Source of the DNA: JBGPTK01 sp963797765 | GTDB taxonomy: Bacteria > Acidobacteriota > Terriglobia > Acidiferrales > UBA7541 | NCBI GenBank assembly: GCA_963797765.1 | Contig: CAWCQU010000001.1 | Span: 124,001 to 188,000, forward strand | DNA length: 64,000 nt | Reading direction: 5' to 3' | Part shown: piece after piece, positions 45,529-55,778 of the stretch | Layout of the letters: each line of letters starts with the position of its first letter | Numbering within the stretch: the stretch's first letter is position 1 | The notes under the pieces: model-generated | Database searches by the model: none | What the model saw: the letters and a program-made list of their open reading frames with translations, nothing else | Told to the model about the DNA's origin: nothing | Program-made: the position numbers and the translations under genes

Positions 45529-47706
45529 TTGTCGACCGAATCCAAGTGCCCGTTCGCGGGCGCAGTCCCCTCACAAACGAATCGTGACTGGTGGCCGAAC
45601 CAGTTGAACCTTCAAGTTCTCCACCAGCACTCTACGCTGTCCAATCCGATGGGCGAACAGTTCGACTACGCCAAGGAATTCAAGAATCTGGACCTGAATG
45701 CCGTGATCAAGGACCTTCACGCCTTGATGACGGACTCGCAGGACTGGTGGCCGGCAGATTTTGGCCACTACGGCGGGTTGTTCATTCGAATGGCGTGGCA
45801 CAGCGCAGGAACGTACCGCATCGGCGACGGCCGCGGCGGCGCCGGAGCTGGCCAGCAGCGCTTCGCGCCCCTCAATAGCTGGCCGGACAACGTGAACCTC
45901 GACAAAGCGCGCCGGCTGCTGTGGCCGATCAAGCAGAAATACGGTCGGAAGATTTCCTGGGCCGACCTCATGATTCTCGCGGGCAACGTCGCTCTCGAGT
46001 CGATGGGCTTTAAGACCTTCGGTTTTGGCGGCGGGCGCGCGGATGTCTGGGACCCCGAAGAGGACGTATTCTGGGGCCCGGAGGGCAAGTGGCTGGCGGA
46101 CGAGCGCTACAGCGGTGACCGCGATCTTCAGAATCCGCTTGCTGCGGTGCAAATGGGCCTGATCTACGTCAATCCGGAAGGTCCGAACGGCAACCCGGAT
46201 CCCCTCGCGGCGGCCAGGGATATTCGCGAAACGTTCCGCCGTATGGCAATGAACGACGAAGAAACGGTCGCGTTGATTGCCGGCGGGCACACCTTCGGCA
46301 AAACCCACGGAGCCGGCGATGCGGCACTGGTGGGCGCAGCTCCCGAATCCGCCAGCATCGGGGAGCAGGGCCTCGGCTGGAAGAGCAAATTTGGCACGGG
46401 AAAAGGCGGCGACGCGATCGGCAGCGGCCTGGAAGTGATTTGGAGCACGACGCCCACGAAGTGGAGCAACAGCTACTTTGCGAACCTGTTCGGCTACGAA
46501 TGGGAACTTACCAAGAGCCCGGCGGGTGCGCATCAGTGGAGACCGAAGAATGGTGCTGGCGCGGGTACGGTGCCGGATGCGCACGATCCGTCAAAGCATC
46601 ACGCGCCATCCATGCTGACCACAGACCTTTCCTTGCGCCTCGACCCTGCTTACGAAAAGATTTCGCGGCGCTTCTTCGAGCATCCGGATCAGTTTGCCGA
46701 CGCGTTTGCCCGCGCGTGGTTCAAGCTGACCCACCGTGACATGGGCCCGATCGTGCGCTATCTCGGTCCTCTCGTTCCGAAGGAGGCGCTGCCGTGGCAA
46801 GACCCGATCCCCGCTGTGAATCATCCGCTGATCGGAGAGCAGGACATTACGTCGCTGAAGGCGAAAATCCTTGCGTCGGGGCTGTCCGTTTCCCAACTGG
46901 TCTCGACCGCTTGGGCGTCGGCGTCGACGTTTCGCGGCTCTGACAAGCGCGGTGGAGCGAACGGCGCCCGCATTCGCCTCTCGCCGCAGAAGGACTGGGC
47001 AGTCAACCAGCCGGCTGAGCTGGCGAAGGTGCTGCAGAAGCTCGAGGCGATCCAAAAGGAGTTCAACTCTTCACAGTCTGGCGGGAAGAAGGTTTCGCTT
47101 GCCGACCTGATCGTTCTCGGCGGCTGTGCAGCGGTCGAGATAGCCGCAAAGGCCGCCGGGCAAGACGTGAAAGTTCCCTTCACGCCGGGGCGCATGGACG
47201 CGTCGCAAGAGCACACCGATATCGAATCCTTCGCGCCGCTCGAACCAACCGCAGATGGGTTCCGCAACTATCTTAACGGCAACAGGCGCCTATCGCCCGA
47301 GGAGCTATTGGTGGATCGGGCCCAATTGCTGAGGCTGACGGCGCCTGAAATGACGGTGCTCGTCGGCGGCCTGCGCGTGCTCGGTGCAAACGTCGGGAAG
47401 TCCGCACACGGCGTCTTCACCAATCGGCCGGAGACGCTGACGAACGACTTCTTCGTCAATTTGCTGGACATGGGAACGCAATGGCAGCCGTCCACTGGCT
47501 CGGAAGGCGTGTACGAGGGGCGCGACCGTAAGACGAACCAGGTTAAGTGGACCGGCACGCGCGTCGACCTGATCTTCGGTTCGCACTCTCAACTACGCGC
47601 CCTCGCGGAAGTCTATGCGTGCGCGGATTCCAAGGAGAAGTTCGTGAAAGACTTCGTAGCGGCGTGGAGCAAAGTGATGAACCACGATCGCTTCGACCTT
47701 GCCTGA
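45529..47706 (+). CDS. katG: Catalase-peroxidase KatG
   Basis: 725 residues, bifunctional heme catalase/peroxidase. It starts at TTG 45529 with AAGGAG in front. The distal triad is RMAWHSAGTYR (Arg, Trp, His); GLIYVNPEGPNGNPDP supplies the Tyr of the Met-Tyr-Trp adduct; the proximal heme His lies in ALIAGGHTFGKTHGA. The C-terminal peroxidase-like domain without heme is complete. It is placed after the PerR-like gene, and a repeated AATCATA pair at 45502-45515 in the spacer may be part of its control region. Confidence 0.97.
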   Translation: MSTESKCPFAGAVPSQTNRDWWPNQLNLQVLHQHSTLSNPMGEQFDYAKEFKNLDLNAVIKDLHALMTDSQDWWPADFGHYGGLFIRMAWHSAGTYRIGDGRGGAGAGQQRFAPLNSWPDNVNLDKARRLLWPIKQKYGRKISWADLMILAGNVALESMGFKTFGFGGGRADVWDPEEDVFWGPEGKWLADERYSGDRDLQNPLAAVQMGLIYVNPEGPNGNPDPLAAARDIRETFRRMAMNDEETVALIAGGHTFGKTHGAGDAALVGAAPESASIGEQGLGWKSKFGTGKGGDAIGSGLEVIWSTTPTKWSNSYFANLFGYEWELTKSPAGAHQWRPKNGAGAGTVPDAHDPSKHHAPSMLTTDLSLRLDPAYEKISRRFFEHPDQFADAFARAWFKLTHRDMGPIVRYLGPLVPKEALPWQDPIPAVNHPLIGEQDITSLKAKILASGLSVSQLVSTAWASASTFRGSDKRGGANGARIRLSPQKDWAVNQPAELAKVLQKLEAIQKEFNSSQSGGKKVSLADLIVLGGCAAVEIAAKAAGQDVKVPFTPGRMDASQEHTDIESFAPLEPTADGFRNYLNGNRRLSPEELLVDRAQLLRLTAPEMTVLVGGLRVLGANVGKSAHGVFTNRPETLTNDFFVNLLDMGTQWQPSTGSEGVYEGRDRKTNQVKWTGTRVDLIFGSHSQLRALAEVYACADSKEKFVKDFVAAWSKVMNHDRFDLA

Positions 47707-47821
47707 GCACGCCGGAAAAAGAGTTTTGTCGGCCGGGTACTAACTGCCGTTCCTTCTTTTCGGATCGGCAAGACCGAAAGAGTTTACGCGGGCGGTTGGG
47801 GAGGCCGACGTCGTACAACTT

Positions 47822-48850
47822 TCAGTTTAATGTCAAGATGACTTTTCCAACATTCTCTCGCCTGTGAATGTAGCGGTGAGCTTCGGCGGCTTGTTCGAGT
47901 GGGAATTGTTTCCCAATGACCGGTTTTATCTGACCCTCTGCGTACATTTTCAAGATGTCCTGCATGGCTTTCTGAAAGAGGTCGCCGCGTCTCATAACCT
48001 TGCCCAAAGCTATCCCTATGATAGAGATATTTTTGCGCATCAACTTCAGGGGATGAAACCAAGGAGTTTGTAAAAATGCTTTGGCCAATGCCAATGGGTT
48101 TCGTTTACCCCTCGTGCCGACCCCGGTGGAAAACCCGTAAATCACCAAACGGCCCGTCGGTCCCAGACATCGATAGCTCATGGCCAGTGATTTTCCGCCG
48201 TTCGGATCCATGGCCATTTCGATTCCATCCGGAACGGTCTGTCGAACGACCTTTTCAAAGTCTTGACGGCTGTGGTCGATCGGGTGGTTCACTCCCTGCT
48301 GGCGAAGGAAACTCTGTTTAGCCGGGCCCGCCGTTCCGAAGACAACGAGGCCACGCGCCTTCGCGAGTTGTATGGCGGCAATACCTACGCCACCGGCTGC
48401 ATTGTGAATGAGAATGCGCTCCCCCTCTTGCATGTTTCCCATGCGAAAGATTGCGTGCTGCGCGGTCAAATAATTTATGGGGATGGCGGCAGCTTCTTCG
48501 AACGGGATGTTCTCGGGAATCCTGAGCACATGCGACCGCGGCACAGCAACACGCTCCGCGTAGGCACCTAGAGAGTTGGTCATCGCTAAAACGCGGTCAC
48601 CTACTCCGAGGTGATCGCTGCCAGAGCCACCAGAGAGGCGCTCGATCACGCCGGAGACTTCCAAACCGGGCACAAAAGGCCCAACCGGAATATCCGGGTA
48701 GAATCCCGATCTCATCAGGAGATCGGCAAAATTAACGCCGGCCGCGACAACCCGGATCAAGACATGATCCGGCGGCAGCTCCGGATCAGGCACGCTGCGG
48801 CACTCCATGACTTCCGGCGGCCCCGAGTGCGGCACTACGATTGCTCGCAT
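47822..48850 (-). CDS. MDR-superfamily quinone oxidoreductase-like protein
   Basis: 342 residues. It has the zeta-crystallin pattern: AAGVNFADLLMRSGFYP, VPGLEVSGVIE, GVGDRVLA, the NADPH fold HNAAGGVGIAAIQLAK, and a C-terminal PVIGKQFPLEQAAEAHRYI block. The zinc ligands of alcohol dehydrogenases are absent, so it is the NADPH-dependent enone/quinone reductase type. Substrate unknown. It stands alone, facing katG tail to tail. Confidence 0.9.
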   Translation of the reverse strand: MRAIVVPHSGPPEVMECRSVPDPELPPDHVLIRVVAAGVNFADLLMRSGFYPDIPVGPFVPGLEVSGVIERLSGGSGSDHLGVGDRVLAMTNSLGAYAERVAVPRSHVLRIPENIPFEEAAAIPINYLTAQHAIFRMGNMQEGERILIHNAAGGVGIAAIQLAKARGLVVFGTAGPAKQSFLRQQGVNHPIDHSRQDFEKVVRQTVPDGIEMAMDPNGGKSLAMSYRCLGPTGRLVIYGFSTGVGTRGKRNPLALAKAFLQTPWFHPLKLMRKNISIIGIALGKVMRRGDLFQKAMQDILKMYAEGQIKPVIGKQFPLEQAAEAHRYIHRRENVGKVILTLN

Positions 48851-48953
48851 ATGAATCCCCGATTGGCCATCGTTGCAGGATGGTGGTGAAAAATCCCTGG
48901 TCAGCCCACTGATCTGTTACGTCATGAAATCTGCCTCAGCCTTCGAATTTTCT

Positions 48954-51900
48954 TCAGAACATCAGTTTCAGCGCAAACTGGATCTGCCGGGAAGTTGTAA
49001 CCGTCCGAAAGATACGTCCGACATTCGGAGCCAGGATCCCACAGCCCAACGGGTCTGTGGCGGGATTGCACGAACCACCAGCGCGGCCGACGAAGATCGC
49101 ATCGCCGTTTCCGCCGCTGCCGGTTGGCCCCTGCGTGTTCACTGGGACATCGAAATTCGCGTGATTGAAGAGGTTGAAGAACTCCGCACGAAATTGCAGC
49201 CGCAGCCGCTCGCTGAGGGCAGTCTCCTTGAGCAGGGAAAAGTCCACGTTCATTAGGCTCGGACCGCACAAGATGTTACGGCCGGCATTTCCAAACTGGC
49301 CCGGAGGAGGAAGAGTGAAGATCGTGGGATCGAACCACTGGTTGGGCCGGCCGAAAGTGGCCTGGCCGCAGGGATTCATTCCAAGTTTGAGATTGGGGCG
49401 ATCAGCTGGTTGGAGCGCCATGGTGCCGGAATTATTAAAGCCACCGAGATTGGCGGTGAACGGGAGACCGGACATGAGGCTGACGATGCCCCCCACGCTC
49501 CATCCCGTGGCAAGCGTGTGGGCAAATCCCTGGCTCGCAGCGCCCCGATCAGTCCCGAAGGGCAGGTCGTAAAGAGAATTGAACACGAAAACATGCCTGC
49601 GGTCGAAAGAGGAGAGAGCACGGTCGCCCTTGCGATTGAAGAAGTTTTGCGCGACGCCGGATTCGGAGTCGTAGTCGCTCGGCAACGCGCCGCTTTGATC
49701 GTCGATCGATTTCGAAAACGTGTAGGAAGCCTGCATCAGAAGGCCTCGCGAAAAGCGCTTCTGCAGGCTGAATTGGGCGGAGTTGTAAAAGGATTGGGCA
49801 TCCGTAGCGAGCAGGGGGATGGAGCCGAAGTTCGGATTGAGTCTCTGCCCGGTGGCTGGGTTGAAAGGGTTCACCTCTCCGGTGCGCGACAAGTGATTGC
49901 CGTGCGAACCCACATAGGCCACGTTGAGAAGCCAATCAGACGCCAGTTCACGCTCGACGTTGAGGTTGTACTGTAGATAGTAAGGGAAATCGGGATGATA
50001 CGTGATGCCGAAGATCCCGATTGTAGATGGAGGGCCTCCCAGCCCGATCAGCGAATTTACGTTCGGAGGAGGCGCCAAGAAATTTGGCAGGACGTATTGG
50101 AGAGCCTGGAAGTAAGGCTGGTAGAATCGCGTGTCGGAATAAAGATTTGCCCAGATCTGATCCCGCAAAATACCAACGCCACCTCGAACCACCGTCTTGC
50201 CGGCGGCCGATGTCTTCCAGGCAAAACCCAGGCGAGGGGACCACAGGTCCAGCGGCACTCGGGCCCAGATCGGGCCCACAGTGGGCGCCGAGTCATGCAA
50301 TGGGTCGCGAATGTTCGCCAGCCGGCCGTTGGCCTCTCCAGGGTTACTCCAGTACTCCCAGCGAATGCCCAAATTGAGCGTAAATCCGGGACGTACCCGC
50401 CAATCATCCTGGAGATAGAGTCCCCAATAATTTTGCCGGAAGCCGCGATCGGAGTCGGCGAGCGCCGGGTTTGCTCCGAAATAAAGAAAGGGGATGCCGT
50501 GCAAAAAAAACTCGAGCGCCGGGTTGTCACTCACTGCCGGAAAACCGAACGAGGTCAGGTCGCTGAAAATGTAATTTCCATTCACCAGCGCGTCGAAAGG
50601 GCCGTTCAGCTGCAGGCGCTTGAAATCGACGCCAACCTTCAACGTGTGGTTGCCGCCCTGGTAGGAAAGATTGTCAATTCCCTCGAAGGTGTTGGTAACC
50701 GATTCGATCGGCGAAATGAGGCTGTTTCCAAGCTGCGGCAACCCTAAGATGCTGATCGAGCCCAAAGGGCGGTTCGGTGACAACGAGATCGAGAGCGGAT
50801 TAGAGTTTTGATCCAGCGCCGCTTGATGGACACGACTGTAATTCACTTTCGCCTCGTTCAAAACGTTTGCGCGGATGATACGCTGCCAATTGAGCATCAG
50901 GTACTGGTTGCGGATGACGCGTTCGCCTGGAAATCCGGGGACGGCCGTGCTCGCGAAAGGAACCATCGAGTTCGAGTCGTCGATCACGTAACGCGCGAAC
51001 ACGTGGTCGTTCGCGGTCAGTGCGTGATCAATCCGCAACAGACCATATTGCTCCACCGTTGGTTGGGTTTGGGAAATTTGCAAAAGGCCCAGGCCGGACC
51101 CAAGCGAACCGGCATTGGGGAGAGGATACAGCTTCAAGAATGGACTAATGCTGGGGTTGACGCCCACGAAAACCAGTTTGGTCGGGTCCGAGGCCGAGGG
51201 CAACAGTCCTTGTTGAGCATTGGCATCGGGAACGGAAAGGCTATTCGTCACGCTCTTGCTTTCGCGAAGGCTTTCGTAATTCAGGAAGAAAAAGGTGCGA
51301 TCCTTGTGAATGGGGCCGCCGAGCGTCCCCCCGAACTGATTGCGAATGAATGGGGGTACGCGACCGATGTCGAAGAAGTTCCTGGCGTCAAGCGCCGCGT
51401 TCCGAAGAAACTCGAAGGCGGAGCCATGGAACTCATTCGTACCGGACTTGGTCACGTACTGTACATTGGCGCCGGCGTTCCGGCCGAACTCGGCGCTGTA
51501 GCCGCTTAACAGAACGCGGTACTCCTCAATGCCATCCACTCCAAGCTGGACTCCCGCCACTCCACCGGGAGGCGTGTTGTAGGCCGGATCATTGATGTCT
51601 CCGCCGTCGAGCGTGAGGTTGTTCATCGTCGGGCGCGCGCCTTCCACGGCAGCCTTGGTCGTGCCCCCTTCGGCGAAGGGATTCGGCCCGGCATTCGTGG
51701 TGGGCAGGACCCCAGCCTGCAACAGCGTGAGCTGGAACAGGTCCCTCCCATTCAAAGGCAGACTGCGGAGCGTCGTTTGGGTCACCACACTACTGAGATC
51801 AGAACTGGCCGACTCCAACAGTGAGGCTTGCGCGTTCACAACCACCTTCTGGCTGATCTCGCCCACCTGAAGAGTGAGATCTACGACCGCGTCCTGATTA

Positions 51901-52202
51901 ACCAGAAGATTTATACTCCTTTGAATAAAAGTTTTAAAGCCTTGATGCTCAGCCTGCACCTCATAAATGCCCGGGCCGAGCCCGGAAATACGGTAGTCAC
52001 CCACTTGGTTGGTGTTGGTCGTGCGTTCTTCGCCCGTTTCCACACGCGTGACCGTGACTTTGACCCCGACTATGACGCCCCCCGAAATGTCCGTGACTGT
52101 TCCAAGAATGTCCGAGGTTACCCGCTGCGCAGCAACGGAAGGGGTCAATAGCAGAAGCAATCCGGCAGCCTGAAGTACTCGCGTCCACAGCGCACTTTTC
52201 AT
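48954..52202 (-). CDS. Oar-like TonB-dependent outer-membrane receptor with carboxypeptidase-regulatory domain
   Basis: 1082 residues. A signal peptide (VLQAAGLLLLLTPSVAAQ) is followed by a carboxypeptidase-regulatory-like beta domain (ILGTVTDISGGVIVGVKVTV), a plug (LPLNGRDLFQLTLLQAG) and a long barrel ending in QFALKLMF. This architecture is a hallmark of Acidobacteriota. The start is the ATG at 52202, overlapping the kinase stop (ATGA). Because of one frameshift in the kinase gene, the raw frame runs through from the kinase into this gene and looks like a 2267-residue fusion; it is almost certainly two genes. Ligand unknown: sugars or peptides are plausible. Confidence 0.88.
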   Translation of the reverse strand: MKSALWTRVLQAAGLLLLLTPSVAAQRVTSDILGTVTDISGGVIVGVKVTVTRVETGEERTTNTNQVGDYRISGLGPGIYEVQAEHQGFKTFIQRSINLLVNQDAVVDLTLQVGEISQKVVVNAQASLLESASSDLSSVVTQTTLRSLPLNGRDLFQLTLLQAGVLPTTNAGPNPFAEGGTTKAAVEGARPTMNNLTLDGGDINDPAYNTPPGGVAGVQLGVDGIEEYRVLLSGYSAEFGRNAGANVQYVTKSGTNEFHGSAFEFLRNAALDARNFFDIGRVPPFIRNQFGGTLGGPIHKDRTFFFLNYESLRESKSVTNSLSVPDANAQQGLLPSASDPTKLVFVGVNPSISPFLKLYPLPNAGSLGSGLGLLQISQTQPTVEQYGLLRIDHALTANDHVFARYVIDDSNSMVPFASTAVPGFPGERVIRNQYLMLNWQRIIRANVLNEAKVNYSRVHQAALDQNSNPLSISLSPNRPLGSISILGLPQLGNSLISPIESVTNTFEGIDNLSYQGGNHTLKVGVDFKRLQLNGPFDALVNGNYIFSDLTSFGFPAVSDNPALEFFLHGIPFLYFGANPALADSDRGFRQNYWGLYLQDDWRVRPGFTLNLGIRWEYWSNPGEANGRLANIRDPLHDSAPTVGPIWARVPLDLWSPRLGFAWKTSAAGKTVVRGGVGILRDQIWANLYSDTRFYQPYFQALQYVLPNFLAPPPNVNSLIGLGGPPSTIGIFGITYHPDFPYYLQYNLNVERELASDWLLNVAYVGSHGNHLSRTGEVNPFNPATGQRLNPNFGSIPLLATDAQSFYNSAQFSLQKRFSRGLLMQASYTFSKSIDDQSGALPSDYDSESGVAQNFFNRKGDRALSSFDRRHVFVFNSLYDLPFGTDRGAASQGFAHTLATGWSVGGIVSLMSGLPFTANLGGFNNSGTMALQPADRPNLKLGMNPCGQATFGRPNQWFDPTIFTLPPPGQFGNAGRNILCGPSLMNVDFSLLKETALSERLRLQFRAEFFNLFNHANFDVPVNTQGPTGSGGNGDAIFVGRAGGSCNPATDPLGCGILAPNVGRIFRTVTTSRQIQFALKLMF

Positions 52203-55200
52203 GACAGCTCTTCCAGAAGCGCCCTGGCTTCTTTTAAATCGTGTGTGTCGAAACCTTCCGTGAACCAACCGTAGGTATTCGATAAAAGTGCACGCGCCTC
52301 TTCCAACTTGCCCTGATTCCGCAAGAGCCGGCAGAGGGAGACGGCGGCGCGCAATTCCAGGGATCGCGCCTCCTGATTCCGTGCGACGTCGAGGGCCTTC
52401 CGGAGGCATCCCTCCGCCTGGTCCGTCGTGCCGCCAGTTTTTTCCAGCAATTCTCCGCTGGATCCGATGCAACTCAGACTCAAAATAGTGATTATCCGAT
52501 TGACCGGCGAAGTCCAAAGCCTGCAGGACCGACCCGAGGGCTTCCTCAACGTCTCCGGCATCGGCGAGCGCCTGGGCCAGAATCGTTGCATAATACGTGC
52601 TCACAAACATGTGCGCGCCCGCGCCCGTCAGAATGCGGAAACTGGAAAGCATGTCTTCGATTGCTTCGGGGGATTCCAACTGCGAACGAGTCCAGCCGTC
52701 CAAAAACCTGGCCCACTCGCGTTCCTGCGGCATTTCGTATTCTTCGCAGATCCGGATCAAACGTTCAACAACACTTCTGGCATCGGCGGCCTGATTACAA
52801 AACTGGTGGTAACAACAAGTCGTAATCAAGCCATCACAGATGCTGCGCGGATCGAGCTTTTCCAGATTGATTCGAGCCAGCAATTCGTCCATTTTCTGGC
52901 GAGACTGATCTGGATATCCCAAGAGCCATAACAGGCGGACGTAAATACCGTACCCCGAAATCGTGGGATCGACGAGGAAGTTGGAAATGTACGTCCTGTG
53001 CCGTCCCGGCTCATCGAATGAGAAAAGCAGTTCGACATGTTTTCTGGAAGCGGCGAGATCACCCGTGAGTTCGAGCGAGAGAGCGTTGGCGTAGTGAGCT
53101 GCCACGAGCCTGCTGCGATCTGCAGCACTCTCGGCAATCCGAAGAAGCTGCTCGCTCAGTTCCCGCGCTTTTCTGCAGTCGGCTCCGACGACGTAATACA
53201 TCCAGAGGCCCCAGATTGCCGGAAAGAATTGGACTTGGTCACCGATCGCCTGTGCCAACTGGTAGGAGCGGGCGAAGCAAGCTCTAGGCTGCTCCGCGGT
53301 GTAGCCGACCGTCAGGCACAGCGAACGCGCGAGGGCAAGTTGCAACGGAAGTTCGCGACGGTCTCGCTCCGGCGCCGCCGGCATGGCGCCCAGCAGGTCG
53401 AGGCCGCGTTGGGCGAGGATGGCGGCTTCGCGATGCGCGAACAACAGCGCCGCATTCTGTGAGGCTAGAAGGTAAAACTCCGCGGCGCGTGCGAAATCCC
53501 GCGCGACTTCGAAAAGTGGAGCCAGTTGGTACGCGATTTCCGGACTACGTGTTTCGTACAATCCGAGCAACGCCTGGGCGATGGCCTCGCTGAGCATCCG
53601 CTTGCGCGTGGGCCGGAGAGAATCATAAAGAGCATTCTGATAGAGGAATTGAACGAAGCGGTAGCGGCACGAGAGCGCGCCGTTGGGCAGTTCTTCCTCG
53701 CTGGTGAGCTGGATCAACCTGTGCACGCGCTCAAGCGTTTCGAGCCGCTCTTCCACCTCGTCCGGATCCATCTGGAGAACTTTCGAAAGCACGGCGGAAT
53801 CGAAGTCATGTCCCTGCACGCTCGCCGCAGTCAACACTCGCCGATCCTCGTCCGTGAGCTTATCGATCATTCGCTGGATCATGGCGCGCACGGATTCCGG
53901 AAGGTTTTTTTCGATCTCCGGAATATTCTCGGTGAGCACCCATCCGTCTTTCTCTTGCGCGACCACATTCCGGTCCTGTAAATAGCGGGCGAGGTCTGCC
54001 ATGAACAGGGGGTTGCCCTCGGTCCTGGCATAGATCGAAGCAGCCAGTTGGGGGAAACGATTCCCGGGAAAACTCAACGCCAGATAGTCCTGGACATCCT
54101 TCGCTTCGAGAAAACCGAGCGTGATCTCCCGGCACAAGCCCCGTGTCTGCAGGTCGGGCTTGATGCCCAGAAAGGGATGTTTCGAGAGGAGCAGTTCGGA
54201 CTGGCGGTAGGCGACGACAATCAACAATCGCAAACTTTCGAACTTGCTGGCCAGATAGGCAATCATGTCAATCGTGGACACGTCCGCCCACTGAAAGTCG
54301 TCAAAGAAGAGAACGACGGGCGTGCGGCGCGTGAGTTCCTGGAAGAAAGAACCCAGTTCGCGTTTCATTCTCTCCTGTGAATGAGCCCGGGATTCGAGCA
54401 CGCGGGCTGACGAGGGATCACTTTCCGTCAGAGGAGCCAGTTGAGCGTACCACGTCGGCGCAAGCAGCTTGAGCGTTCGGCCGGCCCCTCCCGCGCGATC
54501 ATAATGGAGAAGGCTGTCCAAGGCCTCGAGCAGACACAAAAAGGCTTCGGTTCCCGCCAGGCGCTCCGAAGATCGCCCGCGGCCCATGATGCACTGCGAA
54601 GTACTTTCGGCTAAGTCGCGCAGAAAATCTTCAGCGAGGGTTGTTTTTCCCAGGCCGGCTTCACCGGCGACGCAAAGCAAGGATCCCCGCCCGGAAACCG
54701 CCGCCAGGAAAGCGTTCCGAAGTTGCTCGCGCTCCTTTTGACGGTCGACGGACCTTCGTGATTCTGGCTCCGCCACTCCGAAAGGCTTTCCTGGAAGCTG
54801 GCCCGTGCCACGCAACGCACTCAATCTGGCTTGCACTTCGTCTGCTGACGGACGAAGCCGCTCGTCCTTGTCCAGCATGCTCAAAATCAAATCATCCAGG
54901 ATTTGTGGAATCTCTGGATTGACCTGCGATGGCAGAATCGGATCTTCGGTGCTCAGCCGGTGGAGCGTGGCGAGCAGGGAACCTGCGTCGAAGGGGTGTC
55001 GCTTGGTCGCCATTTCGTAGAAGACAAGTCCCAGCGAGAAGATATCGCTGGCGCTGCCGAGAACCTCGCCACGGGCCTGCTCTGGAGACATATATCGGGC
55101 CGTCCCGATCACGTCCCCGGTCTTGGTCTGATTCTCGGAGGACGAATTCATCGAGGACGGGTCTGTGGACGCCAAACGCGCCAGACCAAAATCAAGCACC

Positions 55201-55673
55201 TTCACGTACCGGTCGTCGCGCACCATGATGTTCTCGGGCTTCAGGTCCCGGTGCACAATTCCCGCCTTGTGAGCGACCGCGAGGGCCTTTACCGTTTGCT
55301 CAGCGAGTTCGAGCATAACGTCCAACGGCAGCCCGTCTTGGATCAGTTTTCGAAGAGTGCGTCCCTGGACCAACTCCATTACGATAAAGCGGCCTGCCTG
55401 ACATTCGCCGAGCTCGTGGACGGTAACGATGTTTGGATGATTCAGAGCGGAGGCGGCGCGAGCTTCCAGCTCAAAGCGCCGAACCCGGCCTTCGTCCTGA
55501 ACCAACTGGACGGGAAGGAATTTGATGGCAACCTCCCGGCCGAGCCGCTCGTCCCGGGCGAGATACACTTCGCCCATTCCGCCTGCGCCCAGCAGAGAGA
55601 CGATTTCGTAGCGGTCAATCCGCGTGTTAGGCGGAAGTGCCGGCACGATCTTGAGTTTGGTGGCGTCCTCCAT
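52199..55673 (-). CDS. Serine/threonine kinase fused to a predicted AAA-type ATPase and TPR array (one frameshift)
   Basis: About 1157 residues after repair. The N-terminal kinase (about residues 20-290) has GAGGMGEVY, VAIKFLP, HRDLKPEN and DFGLARL; an ATPase like that of LuxR/adenylate-cyclase relatives follows (CVAGEAGLGKTTLAEDF, FFDDFQWAD), then TPR-like repeats ending YGWFTEGFDTHDLKEARALLEEL. The frame slips by one base at about 52455-52464; after it the correct C-terminus reads GELLEKTGGTTDQAE. The ATG at 55673 fits the domain start; a GTG at 55757 would add 28 residues. It is coupled to the TonB receptor gene, suggesting nutrient-dependent signalling. Confidence 0.85.
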
Positions 55674-55778
55674 AGTGGGTCCGGTAATTAAAGCGTGATT
55701 ATACGACTCTGGCTGCGGTGCCTCCAAGAAAGCGCTTTGGCCGGCTTGCGCGTTCACTCCTCAGAGCGATCCGCATGG

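Noticed and set aside
48954..55757. A 2267-residue kinase-TonB receptor fusion protein
   Set aside because: The true kinase C-terminus (YGWFTEGFDTHDL) lies in another frame and stops on the receptor start codon; a signal peptide in the middle confirms two genes split by one frameshift.
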